A stretch of DNA of 64,000 nucleotides, from positions 48,337 to 112,336 of the forward strand of contig NZ_BDCU01000048.1 of NCBI RefSeq assembly GCF_001618425.1, given 5' to 3'. How positions within the stretch are numbered: position 1 is the stretch's first letter; every line of letters starts with the position of its first letter. The position numbers were made by a program, and so were the translations under genes. The DNA is from Nocardia fusca NBRC 14340. GTDB taxonomy: Bacteria > Actinomycetota > Actinomycetes > Mycobacteriales > Mycobacteriaceae. The notes beneath the pieces were generated by a model. The model was not told the DNA's origin. It made no database searches and was given only the letters and a program-made list of their open reading frames with translations. Of the stretch, positions 31,964 to 40,285 are shown in pieces.

Positions 31964-33177
31964 CACACCGCCCCTTCCGGCTTGCGCTCCCCCGCGCTCC
32001 AGGCGAACGGCAGCGCAGTGCCGTTCAGCAGGTGGTCCCCGATGGCCCGGGCCTTCTGGATGGCCGGGTTGTGCACCGAGATGGTGCGCGCGTTGCGCCA
32101 GTGCCGGTCCAGCCGCAGCCCCTCCGAGGTGATGGACGCGCCACCCACCTCGAACAGCTGCGTCGTGGCGGCCAGCACGGTATCGATCACCCCGAGCTGC
32201 GCCTGGGCCGCCGCCAGTTCGGCATCGATCAGTCCCTGCTCCTCGGTGGCTCCGGCGGCGAGTACCTCGTCGAGCACATCGGCGACCGCGAGCACGGCGG
32301 CGCGGGCACCGAACGCCGCGGCCGACAACCGGCCGATCACCTGCTGCACCAGCGGATCGTGGCGGGGCAGATCGGCCGCGGAATGGGTGTAGCCGCGGCG
32401 GCGCGCGGCCACCCATTCGCGGGTGTCGCGTTCGGCCCGCTGCGCGATACCGGCCAGCACCGCGAGCTGGAACAGCTGCAGGTAGGAGGTCGAGTAGGTG
32501 GCACCCGCGTCCCCGTAGCCGGGGCCCAGAATGCGGTCCGGCGCGATCGCGACCTCGGTGAACTCGGTGGTACCGCTGGCGGTCAGCCGCTGCCCGAAAC
32601 CGTCCCAGTCGTCGTGCTGACGCACCCCCTCCGCGTCGGCATCCACCAGCACACCGACCCGCTCGCCATCCCGGTCGGCGGCGACCAGGATGTGATCGGC
32701 GTACAGCGATCCGGTGCTGTAGTACTTCGTCCCGTTGAGCACCCAGCCGTCCCCGGCCGGCGTCAACCGGGTCCGGTAGCGGTCCACCGCCCCCACGCCG
32801 GGTTCGGTGATCGCGTTCCCGACCAGCGTCCCCTGCGAGATCTTGCGCAACCACTCCTCGCGCGCCGGACCCGCCTCGGCGAGCAACTGGTCCTCGGCGA
32901 ACACGAAATGCACACGCAGCGCCTGCGGCAGGTTCGATTCGGCCGCGGCCAGTTCGATCAGCTGCCGGAACAACTGGCGCACGCTCGCGCCGTACCCGCC
33001 GTATTCGACCGGCACCCGCAGCGCGCCGAACCGCGCCGCGCGTAACCGGCGCACTTCGTCGTGGGCGAGCCGGCGGTCGATCTCGCGCTCGACCGCGCCC
33101 GCCGCGATATCGGCGTAGATCGGCGCGAACACCGCGTCCAGATCGGTATCGGAGACAGGTGGTGCGGTGGAAGTCAT
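31963..33177 (-). CDS. Acyl-CoA dehydrogenase-like monooxygenase (DszC group), second copy
   Basis: 404 residues. The same layout as the protein at 23330-24544: GTKYYSTGSLYADHILVA, DDWDGFGQRLTASGTTEF, and a C-terminal HWRNARTISVHNPAI. It likely oxidises an organosulfur compound with reduced flavin, feeding or following the DszA-type partner. It is divergent from the ssuD-like gene across 190 bases that should carry both promoters. Confidence 0.8.
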   Translation of the reverse strand: MTSTAPPVSDTDLDAVFAPIYADIAAGAVEREIDRRLAHDEVRRLRAARFGALRVPVEYGGYGASVRQLFRQLIELAAAESNLPQALRVHFVFAEDQLLAEAGPAREEWLRKISQGTLVGNAITEPGVGAVDRYRTRLTPAGDGWVLNGTKYYSTGSLYADHILVAADRDGERVGVLVDADAEGVRQHDDWDGFGQRLTASGTTEFTEVAIAPDRILGPGYGDAGATYSTSYLQLFQLAVLAGIAQRAERDTREWVAARRRGYTHSAADLPRHDPLVQQVIGRLSAAAFGARAAVLAVADVLDEVLAAGATEEQGLIDAELAAAQAQLGVIDTVLAATTQLFEVGGASITSEGLRLDRHWRNARTISVHNPAIQKARAIGDHLLNGTALPFAWSAGERKPEGAV

Positions 33178-33369
33178 CAATCCACGATCACCGACCCCGC
33201 GCTCCCCCTCACCGGTTACACGCAGCCAGATCGAAACACTCGCGGCAAAAAATCCCGCCGATTCCAACCGGTGACACCGCGCCCGTGGCCGGTCAGGATC
33301 ACAGATCGGCCCGGCGAGGAGCTCGGCCACCGCACTGTCCGCTCCAGAGCCCCTCGAAGGAGATTTCCG

Positions 33370-34515
33370 GTGAGTCTGTCGTTCCACTGGTTCCTACCCA
33401 CCTACGGCGATTCCCGCGGCCTGATGGCCGGTGGTCACGGCACGTCCATGTCCGGCGACCGTCCCGCCTCGCTGCGCTACCTGAACCAGATCGCGGGCGC
33501 CGCCGAGGAGAACGGCTTCGAGGCGGTACTCACCCCGACCGGCGCGTGGTGCGAGGACGCCTGGCTGGCCACCGCCATGCTGGTGGAGACCACCGAGACC
33601 CTGAAGTTCCTGGTGGCGTTCCGGCCCGGCCTGGTGAGCCCGACCCTGGCCGCCCAGATGGCCGGCACCTACCAGCGGCATTCCCGGGGCCGGCTGCTGC
33701 TCAACGTGGTCACCGGCGGCGAACCGCACGAACAGCAGGCGTTCGGCGATTTCCTGGACAAGGAGCAGCGCTACGAGCGCACCGGCGAATTCCTGCACAT
33801 CGTGCGCGAACTGTGGGAGTCGCGGGAACCGATCAGCTTCGACGGCAAACACTTGCAAGTCCGCAACGCCCTGCTCAACAACCACCCTGACCCGGTACCG
33901 CCGGTGTTCTTCGGCGGTTCCTCCGCCGCCGCGGGCCCGGTCGCCGCGCAATACGCCGACACCTACCTGACCTGGGGCGAACCGTTGGTCGCGGTCGGCA
34001 AGAAACTGGAATGGATCCGCGGTCTCGCCGCCGAGCGCAACCGCACCCTCGACTACGGCATCCGCCTGCACGTCATCACCCGCGACACCTCCGAGGCCGC
34101 CTGGGCGGAGGCCGACCGCCTGCTCCAGGGCATCGACCCGGCCGATATCGAACGCGTGCAGGCCAACCTGGCGAAGAGCGAATCCGAGGGCCAGCGCCGC
34201 ATGCTCGAACTACACGGCGGCCGCACCGACCGCCTGGAGATCGCCCCCAACCTGTGGGCGGGCGTCGGCCTGGTCCGCGGCGGGGCGGGAACCGCGCTGG
34301 TCGGGTCGCACGAAGAGGTCGCCGAACGGCTCATCGAGTACTCGCGGCTGGGCCTCACCCACTTCATCCTGTCGGGCTACCCGCACGTCGAGGAGGCGTA
34401 CTGGTTCGGCGAAGGCGTGCTGCCGATCCTGGAGAAGAAGGGCCTGTGGCGCCGGCCGGTCGACCGGCCCGTCGCGGCCACCGGAACCCCCTTCGCCACC
34501 GCCTCCACCAGCTGA
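33370..34515 (+). CDS. ssuD: SsuD-like FMNH2-dependent alkanesulfonate monooxygenase
   Basis: 381 residues. Luciferase-like barrel: SLSFHWFLPTYGDSRGLMAG, FLVAFRPGLVSPTLAAQMAGT and LLLNVVTGGEPHEQQAFGD follow SsuD, which releases sulfite from alkanesulfonates. The GTG at 33370 has GAAGGAG upstream. Methanesulfonate made from the SfnG product could be its substrate. No SsuABC importer is contiguous, although SsuB-type ABC systems occur at 49-51 kb and 56-59 kb. Confidence 0.85.
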   Translation: MSLSFHWFLPTYGDSRGLMAGGHGTSMSGDRPASLRYLNQIAGAAEENGFEAVLTPTGAWCEDAWLATAMLVETTETLKFLVAFRPGLVSPTLAAQMAGTYQRHSRGRLLLNVVTGGEPHEQQAFGDFLDKEQRYERTGEFLHIVRELWESREPISFDGKHLQVRNALLNNHPDPVPPVFFGGSSAAAGPVAAQYADTYLTWGEPLVAVGKKLEWIRGLAAERNRTLDYGIRLHVITRDTSEAAWAEADRLLQGIDPADIERVQANLAKSESEGQRRMLELHGGRTDRLEIAPNLWAGVGLVRGGAGTALVGSHEEVAERLIEYSRLGLTHFILSGYPHVEEAYWFGEGVLPILEKKGLWRRPVDRPVAATGTPFATASTS

Positions 34516-34581
34516 GTCGCCCCGCACCCACCCGCCGGACGTAGCCCACCGTTTTCGCCGGAACCGGGCTACCGTGAGCGG

Positions 34582-35424
34582 GTGGGTGAGACGGTATCTC
34601 TGGGCGAAGTCCAAGAGACCCTGCTGATTCCGCTGTACGGGCGCGCACACGACGCCCAGCGCAGGGACAGCATTCTCCGCGACACCAAAGCCATCGAACT
34701 GGTCGCGGCGATCGACTACGACTTCACCAAGTTCCGCGGGCCGACGCTGTCCGGCGCGGTACTGCGGGCCTCCATCTTCGACGAGTACATCCGCGGATTC
34801 CTCGCCGAACATCCCGCCGGGACCGTGGTCGACCTCGGTTGTGGTCTGTCGACCCGGTTCGACCGGCTCGACAACGGCCTGCTGCGCTGGTTCGACCTCG
34901 ACCTACCCGACACCATGGCGTTGCGGCGAAAGTTCTTCTCCGACAGCGACCGGTACACGATGATCGACGGCTCGATTCTCGAGAACGACTGGTACGAACA
35001 GGTCCGGGAAGGCGGCAAGCCGGTGTTCCTGCTGAGTGAGGCCGTGCTGCTGTACTTCCCGGCCGACACCGTGCACCGGACGCTCGAACAACTGGCGGCC
35101 GGCTTCCCCGGGAGCAAGCTGGCGATCGACACCGGCGGTAAGGCGATGATGAAGAGCCAGGACCGCAACCCGGTCTTCCGCCGGGTCCCGGCCCGAATGC
35201 AATGGATCTGCGACGATCCGGGCGCCCTCGCGAAGTGCGGACTGCGACTGCTGGAATCGCGGGACTTCGCCTCACCTCAGCCGAGCGTGGGTCGTCTCTG
35301 GCCGCGCCGCTACCGGGTGGGGTCGAAGGTCATGCGTGTGGTGCTACCACCACCGGTGACCACCTACAAGCTGAACCTCTTCGAAACCCTCACCGACGAC
35401 GAACGGCCATCCCGCAACCGGTGA
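34582..35424 (+). CDS. SAM-dependent methyltransferase, leucine carboxyl methyltransferase family
   Basis: 280 residues. VVDLGCGLSTRFDRLDNG (SAM-binding motif I), WFDLDLPDTMALRR and FLLSEAVLLYFPADTVHRTL are the pattern of the LCM/TcmP-type O-methyltransferases common in Nocardia and mycobacteria. The substrate is unknown. The GTG at 34582 lacks a strong Shine-Dalgarno sequence, so the gene may be leaderless. It stands alone downstream of ssuD. Confidence 0.8.
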   Translation: MGETVSLGEVQETLLIPLYGRAHDAQRRDSILRDTKAIELVAAIDYDFTKFRGPTLSGAVLRASIFDEYIRGFLAEHPAGTVVDLGCGLSTRFDRLDNGLLRWFDLDLPDTMALRRKFFSDSDRYTMIDGSILENDWYEQVREGGKPVFLLSEAVLLYFPADTVHRTLEQLAAGFPGSKLAIDTGGKAMMKSQDRNPVFRRVPARMQWICDDPGALAKCGLRLLESRDFASPQPSVGRLWPRRYRVGSKVMRVVLPPPVTTYKLNLFETLTDDERPSRNR

Positions 35425-35578
35425 ACTCGTGGTCCGCGGCGACCCGAGAAGCCATGAACTCCATCCGCTGGCAGGCAAGTTGGCGAGCTACCAAGAATCA
35501 ATTGACAGTACGTGAGGCTCAACTTACGCTTGGCCGACTCCGAGCAGTTGTTCGAGCGCTGGTCGGCTCAGGAGCATA

Positions 35579-36268
35579 ATGATCACCTATACGACCCTCA
35601 TGGGTGTTGCAGCCGGTCTCGGCATGATTCTGCTTTGCACTCTGGGATATCACCTGTACGCACAAAAGAGTCTGCCGACTTTCGATGGCTGGACATTCTC
35701 GTTCGCCGCCCTCGGCGGAATCCTGACAGTCCTCGGCGGTCATATGACCCTCACCTGGCCGTTGCAGTCACCGGAGCGGTTCAAGAACTTCATGTTCGGA
35801 GAACCGCTCCTGCTGTTCGGGGTCCTACTGATAGCCGGCGCGGTCCTTCTCCGGCGCAATGGAGCCAATCTCCTGGAACTACGCCGAAACGACGACGGCA
35901 ACAAGGAATTCGACTCCTACCTACTCGCTCTTCTGCGGCCGGTCGTGTGGATCGTGTTCGCCATGGGCCTGGTGCTTGCCGCCTGTACCGTCGCCGCTTT
36001 CCAATACGATGTATTCGCGACGGCTCCGCAACAGGAGCCGTTTTTCGGCACCGGCCCGATGAAGAGTTTCCTCAGCGTGTCCCTCTGCCTGTTGTACGCG
36101 CTACCGGCGTTAGCGTGCCTGCTGGTTCCCTTGGTCTTCTACACCCGCAATCGCCTGGCAATGGCGGTCAGTGGAATCGCCCTGTTCATTTCCGGCGCAG
36201 GATGGCTTGCCACCGCGGTCCTTGTCTACTACACGCATATCGGTATGGACTTCAACTTCCGTTCCTAG
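35579..36268 (+). CDS. DUF981 membrane protein
   Basis: 229 residues with six or seven predicted helices. LGYHLYAQKSLPTFDGWTFS, GEPLLLFGVLLIAGAVLL and ALLRPVVWIVFAMGLVLA give the DUF981 pattern; function unknown. AGGAG precedes the ATG. Codon use is slightly less GC-rich than its neighbours. The next membrane gene follows 84 bases later on the same strand, so they may be co-expressed. Confidence 0.65.
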   Translation: MITYTTLMGVAAGLGMILLCTLGYHLYAQKSLPTFDGWTFSFAALGGILTVLGGHMTLTWPLQSPERFKNFMFGEPLLLFGVLLIAGAVLLRRNGANLLELRRNDDGNKEFDSYLLALLRPVVWIVFAMGLVLAACTVAAFQYDVFATAPQQEPFFGTGPMKSFLSVSLCLLYALPALACLLVPLVFYTRNRLAMAVSGIALFISGAGWLATAVLVYYTHIGMDFNFRS

Positions 36269-36352
36269 TACTCCAGCCCGACTTTGTGGTCGACGATGCC
36301 GCTGGCCATCGCGCTGGGCCGGGGCGGCTGCCCGCACGAGAAGGATGGTGCC

Positions 36353-36919
36353 ATGAGTGACATCGGCATCCGAACAGAGCCTGCGCCTATCCATCGCTCA
36401 GTGCTGAGTTACTGGCCCATCGCGCTGGGACTGGCGGCCGCGATATTCCAGATTGTGACCGGCGTCGACGCCGAGGCGGTGGCCATCACGGTCGCCGTTG
36501 CCGCCAGCTGCTACTTGGTCGCCGCAGTATTCAGTAGGCCGTGGACCGCTTGGGCGGCAATTCTGGGCGGCTCGATAGTCGTCGTCCTCAGCGAGATCAC
36601 CGGAATCCGCTGGTGGATAGGACTTGCAGGTTACGCGGCTCTACTGCTCGTGATCGGTGTCCTCCGCAGGGCGCCGGCGCCGATCCTCGCCGCTCAGAGC
36701 CTCGCCATGGCCGGATTCGGTGGGATAGCAGTGGTCGCGGTTCTGGTGTCACCACGCTTGGGCGCGGCCCTGGCCGGTATCGCACTGGCAACCCACGCGC
36801 TGTGGGATTACCGCCATTGGCGCCGCAACGATGTGGTCCCTCGGTCCTTGACGGAGTTCTGCATGGTGCTGGATATCCCTTTCGGGATCGCAGCCATACT
36901 GCTCGCCTTCACGGGGTGA
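36353..36919 (+). CDS. Hypothetical membrane protein
   Basis: 188 residues with six hydrophobic segments (WPIALGLAAAIFQIV, AVAITVAVAASCYLVAA, WAAILGGSIVVVLSEI, YAALLLVIGVL, GIAVVAVLVSPRLGAAL, IPFGIAAILLAFTG). The segment HALWDYRHWRRNDVVPRSL between helices 5 and 6 is charged. GAAGGA precedes the ATG at 36353. No family was recognised. Confidence 0.65.
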   Translation: MSDIGIRTEPAPIHRSVLSYWPIALGLAAAIFQIVTGVDAEAVAITVAVAASCYLVAAVFSRPWTAWAAILGGSIVVVLSEITGIRWWIGLAGYAALLLVIGVLRRAPAPILAAQSLAMAGFGGIAVVAVLVSPRLGAALAGIALATHALWDYRHWRRNDVVPRSLTEFCMVLDIPFGIAAILLAFTG

Positions 36920-36931
36920 CCACCGGTTCGG

Positions 36932-36959
36932 CCGGCCGGACGCGGCCTGTCCGGGCCGG
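36932..36959 (+). terminator. GC-rich hairpin after the membrane gene
   Basis: CCGGCCGGAC pairs with GTCC-GGGCCGG (one bulged G) around a seven-base loop, 12 bases after the stop. Confidence 0.5.
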
Positions 36960-37079
36960 GTCTTCAACGGCCGGGTTCTGTCCGCCGAGGAGGGCGGTCG
37001 AAGGCGACAATGCACCGGCCCACGACTCCCCTCTCCGCGTGGAGCACGACGACCCGAGCGCCCCGATACCCTCACCACC

Positions 37080-37745
37080 GTGACCCCCTCCCAACCCACC
37101 CCCCGGACCGCCCCCGGCACCGCCGTCGCGGACGCCGTCCGCGCGGACATCCTCGCCGGCCGGCTCTCCCCCGGTGACCGGTTGCGCGAAGTGGACCTGG
37201 CCGAACGCTTCGGGGTTTCCCGAGTCCCTGTCCGCGAGGCGCTGTCGCAGTTGCAGAGCGAGGGCTTCGTCACGCTGGTGCGGTATCGCGGGGCGACCGT
37301 GTCGGCGCCGTCGGGGTCGGCGGCCCGGGAACTGGTGCAGATCAGACGGGGCCTCGAGGTGCTGGCCGCGCAACTGGCCGCGCGAGCAAAGGGCGGGCCG
37401 GTGGCCGCCGAGCTGGCGCGGGTGGTGGAGCTGGGCCGGTCGGCGGATCTGAGCCATGCCCATGCGGAGTTGCCGCCGCTGATCCTGCGGTTCCACACCC
37501 TGGTCGCCGAGGCGTCGGGTAATCAACAGCTGGCGGCCATGCTGGAGCAGATTCTGGAGCGGGTGTCCTGGATCTTCGGGCAGCGGCTGGAGAGCCGCAC
37601 GCATATCTCGTGGAGTGACCACGCGGCCATCGCGCAGGCGATCCTCAACGGATCGCCGGTGCAGGCGGGGTATCTGATGGACGAGCACATCGCGCGGGAC
37701 GAGGAGCTGCTCGCCGATATGGACGCCGAGGCGACCTCGGACTGA
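37080..37745 (+). CDS. GntR-family regulator (FCD domain) of the ring-amide operon
   Basis: 221 residues. A winged HTH (LREVDLAERFGVSRVPVREAL) and an FCD-type ligand domain, all helical, with metal-ligand-like positions around ILRFHTLVAEASGN. GTG start. It is followed by two TTGTATACAA sites and then the NCS2 permease, so it most likely controls the operon 37899-42946 in response to the imported ring compound or its product. Confidence 0.85.
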   Translation: MTPSQPTPRTAPGTAVADAVRADILAGRLSPGDRLREVDLAERFGVSRVPVREALSQLQSEGFVTLVRYRGATVSAPSGSAARELVQIRRGLEVLAAQLAARAKGGPVAAELARVVELGRSADLSHAHAELPPLILRFHTLVAEASGNQQLAAMLEQILERVSWIFGQRLESRTHISWSDHAAIAQAILNGSPVQAGYLMDEHIARDEELLADMDAEATSD

Positions 37746-37764
37746 TCGGCACCAACGGCAAGGT

Positions 37765-37774
37765 TTGTATACAA
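37765..37774 (+). promoter_or_regulatory. GntR operator site 1
   Basis: TTGTATACAA, a perfect palindrome of the GntR/FCD type, 19 bases after the regulator stop. Confidence 0.65.
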
Positions 37775-37848
37775 GAATCCTGAGCCGACTGGGTCATCTT
37801 GCATAGTTCACAACCCTGGAACCTCTGGCAACCTCAGCGAAACAGTAT

Positions 37849-37858
37849 TTGTATACAA
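37849..37858 (+). promoter_or_regulatory. GntR operator site 2
   Basis: TTGTATACAA again, here extended to the 14-bp palindrome ATTTGTATACAAAT (37847-37860). It is 84 bases (eight helical turns) from site 1 and 40 bases before the permease start, suited to looping or double occupancy. Confidence 0.7.
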
Positions 37859-37898
37859 ATTCTGTGTTGCTTGTTTCTTCTGCCCGAGGCCAGGTCCC

Positions 37899-39230
37899 AT
37901 GTCCACAGACGCTGCCCCGACTCAGTCGCCGCCGCTGGCTCCACCCGCTCGCCTATCGTTCTGGCGCACGTCACTTTTCGGCATCCAGCACGTGCTGGTC
38001 ATGTACACCGGCTGCGTCGCGGTCCCGCTGGTTTTCGGCGCGGCCCTGGGGCTGGACACCTCCACCATCGCCACCCTGGTGAACGCCGACCTGCTGGTCG
38101 CCGGGGTCATCACCCTCGTGCAGGCCCTCGGTATCGGGAAGCTGCTCGGGGCCCGGATGCCGGTGGTGGCGGGGGCCTCGTTCACCGCGGTGACGCCGAT
38201 GATCCTGATCGGCGAGGAATACGGGCTGTCCGCCGTGTACGGCGCCATGATCGCGGCGGGGATCTTCGGCATGCTGGTCGCGATCCCGTTCTCCAAACTG
38301 GTCCGCTTCTTCCCGCCGATGGTGCGCGGCGCGGCGGTCACCATGATCGGGCTGTCGCTGATCGGCAAGGCCGTATCCATGACCTTCGGTGACGAACCTG
38401 CGGGTGGTGCGCCGCTGGCGCTGGCCCTCGGGGTGGTCGTGATGATCATCGTGCTGATGCGTTACGGCCGGGGCATCGTCGCGCAGTCCGCGGTCCTGAT
38501 CGCGCTGGTGGTGGGCACGCTTGCCGCCGCCGCGCTCTCGCTCACCGATTTCAGCGCGGTCGGCAGCGCCGCCTGGTTCGGGCTGCCCGACCCGTTCCTG
38601 TTCGGCACCCCCACCTTCCCGATCGCCGGAATCATCTCGATGTGCCTGGTGATGCTGGTGATCTTCACCGAATCCACCGCCTACCTCATGGCCACCGCCG
38701 ACCATCTCGGCCGCCCCCTGGAACCGAACCGGCTCGCCCGCGCCCTGGGCGCCGACGGCGCGTCGGCGGTGCTGGGCGGCTTCCTGACCTCGTTCCCGGA
38801 CACCATCTTCGCGCAGAACGTGAGCCTGGTGCGGATGACCGGGGTGTCGAGCCGCCGGGCGGTCGCCGTCGCGGGCGGTCTGCTGGTGGCGCTCGGATTG
38901 GTGCCCAAGATGGGCGAGGTCGTCGCCAATCTGCCGGGTGCGGTGATCGGGTCGGTGAGCCTGGTCATGTTCGCGACCGTCGCCGGGGTCGGCATCGCCA
39001 CGCTGGCCCGGGTCGACTATTCGCGCAACGACAACCTGCTGGTGGTCTCGCTGGCGATGGGCATCGGCATGATCCCGGTGGTCGCGCCGGAGGTCTACGA
39101 GGGGCTGCCGTCCTCGGTCCGGATCATCGCCGGTGGCGCGATCACCAGCACCGTCATCGTGGCGTTCGTCCTGAACCTCGTCTTCAACCACCTCACCCCC
39201 GCCCGCGCCCCGAAGGAGACCGCCGCATGA
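37899..39230 (+). CDS. NCS2-family nucleobase/xanthine-type permease
   Basis: 443 residues, about fourteen helices. FGIQHVLVMYTGCVAVPLVF, ARMPVVAGASFTAVTPMILI and the signature ESTAYLMATADHLGRPL with SFPDTIFAQNVSLVRMTGV are NCS2 features. It probably imports a ring compound (urate, xanthine, uracil, barbiturate or cyanurate type) by proton symport. First gene of a chain in which every junction is an ATGA overlap. Two GntR sites lie before it. Confidence 0.85.
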   Translation: MSTDAAPTQSPPLAPPARLSFWRTSLFGIQHVLVMYTGCVAVPLVFGAALGLDTSTIATLVNADLLVAGVITLVQALGIGKLLGARMPVVAGASFTAVTPMILIGEEYGLSAVYGAMIAAGIFGMLVAIPFSKLVRFFPPMVRGAAVTMIGLSLIGKAVSMTFGDEPAGGAPLALALGVVVMIIVLMRYGRGIVAQSAVLIALVVGTLAAAALSLTDFSAVGSAAWFGLPDPFLFGTPTFPIAGIISMCLVMLVIFTESTAYLMATADHLGRPLEPNRLARALGADGASAVLGGFLTSFPDTIFAQNVSLVRMTGVSSRRAVAVAGGLLVALGLVPKMGEVVANLPGAVIGSVSLVMFATVAGVGIATLARVDYSRNDNLLVVSLAMGIGMIPVVAPEVYEGLPSSVRIIAGGAITSTVIVAFVLNLVFNHLTPARAPKETAA

Positions 39231-40285
39231 CCGGCATCGCCCTGTTGACCGTGCCCACCGCAGATCCCGGCGACACCCGGCCCTTCGAGGTACTGACCGA
39301 CAGCGGCTTCCGCACCGGCGATCTCGTCTCGGTCATCGGCAAAACCGAGGGCAACGGCTGCGTCAACGATTTCAGCCGCACCCTGGCCACCGCCGTCTGG
39401 GAGCCACGGATCCCGGAGTCCGCGGTCACCGTGTTCTCCGGCGGCACCGAGGGGGTGCTCAGCCCGCATGTGAACATGTTCGTCCGGGACGAGCGCCGCC
39501 ATGCCGGGTTCGATCGCGGCCTGGTCGCGGCGGCCCGCCGCAGCCGGGTCCTGGATCCCGGGGAGATCGGCCGGGCCGAGCAGGTCGATACGGTCACCGA
39601 CACCGTGGGCAAACTGCTCGCCGAACTCGGTGTCACCCCCGCCGAGGTCCATCTCGTACTGGTGAAATGCCCGCTGCTCACCTCCGACAAGATCACCGCG
39701 CTGCACGCCGCGGGCCGGACTCCCGTCGCCACCGACACCTATGCCTCGATGGGCTGTTCGCGGGCGGCGAGTTCGCTGGGGATCGCGGTGGCATTGGGTG
39801 AATGCGATCGGGAGACCGCGCTGCGGGCCCTGGTCGGCGAAGCCGATGTCTGGTCGGCCCGGGCCTCCGCCAGCGCGGGCGCCGAACTCGACGACTGCCA
39901 TGTGCTGGTGGTCGCCGAGAGCCCCACCGCCGCCAACCCGTTGCGCGCGCTGCACGGGCAGATGGCCGACGCGATCGACCTGGCCTCGGTCCAGCGGCTG
40001 CTCGCGCAGGTCACGGCGGCCGGCGGCACGGTGCGGCAGATCTTCGCCAAGGCCGAAGCCGATCCGAGCGGTTCGGTCCGGGGGCTGCGCCACACCATGC
40101 TCACCGACTCCGATATCAACGCCACCCGGCATGCCCGCGGCGCCGTCGGCGGGCTGCTGTCGGCGCTCAAGGGCGACGGCGCGGTGTATGTCTCGGGTGG
40201 CGCCGAGCATCAGGGTCCACCGGGCGGCGGCAGCGTCACCGTGATCTACGAACTCCCCACCCCCGAAGGGACCGATGCGCCATGA
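39227..40285 (+). CDS. Ring-opening amidohydrolase (cyanuric acid hydrolase / barbiturase family)
   Basis: 352 residues. The three Ser-Lys pairs of the family's threefold architecture are all present: K39 (GKTEGNG) with S71 (SGGTEG), K147 (VKCPLLT) with the serines of SASAG near 215-217, and K275 (FAKAEA) with S323 (SGGAEHQGP). These enzymes hydrolyse cyanuric acid to carboxybiuret/biuret or barbiturate to ureidomalonate. The overall pattern, including TDSDINATRHAR, is close to AtzD. Neighbouring isochorismatase-fold hydrolase would suit biuret as the product. Barbiturase activity cannot be excluded. Confidence 0.85.
   Translation: MTGIALLTVPTADPGDTRPFEVLTDSGFRTGDLVSVIGKTEGNGCVNDFSRTLATAVWEPRIPESAVTVFSGGTEGVLSPHVNMFVRDERRHAGFDRGLVAAARRSRVLDPGEIGRAEQVDTVTDTVGKLLAELGVTPAEVHLVLVKCPLLTSDKITALHAAGRTPVATDTYASMGCSRAASSLGIAVALGECDRETALRALVGEADVWSARASASAGAELDDCHVLVVAESPTAANPLRALHGQMADAIDLASVQRLLAQVTAAGGTVRQIFAKAEADPSGSVRGLRHTMLTDSDINATRHARGAVGGLLSALKGDGAVYVSGGAEHQGPPGGGSVTVIYELPTPEGTDAP

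Noticed and set aside
23330..34515. Complete dsz (dibenzothiophene) operon
   Set aside because: DszA- and DszC-like proteins are present, but no DszB desulfinase was seen, and the SfnG and SsuD contexts favour small alkyl sulfones and sulfonates.
37760..37870. Riboswitch before the NCS2 permease
   Set aside because: Nucleobase permeases are often riboswitch-controlled, but this interval shows two GntR palindromes and no purine-riboswitch-like conserved core.
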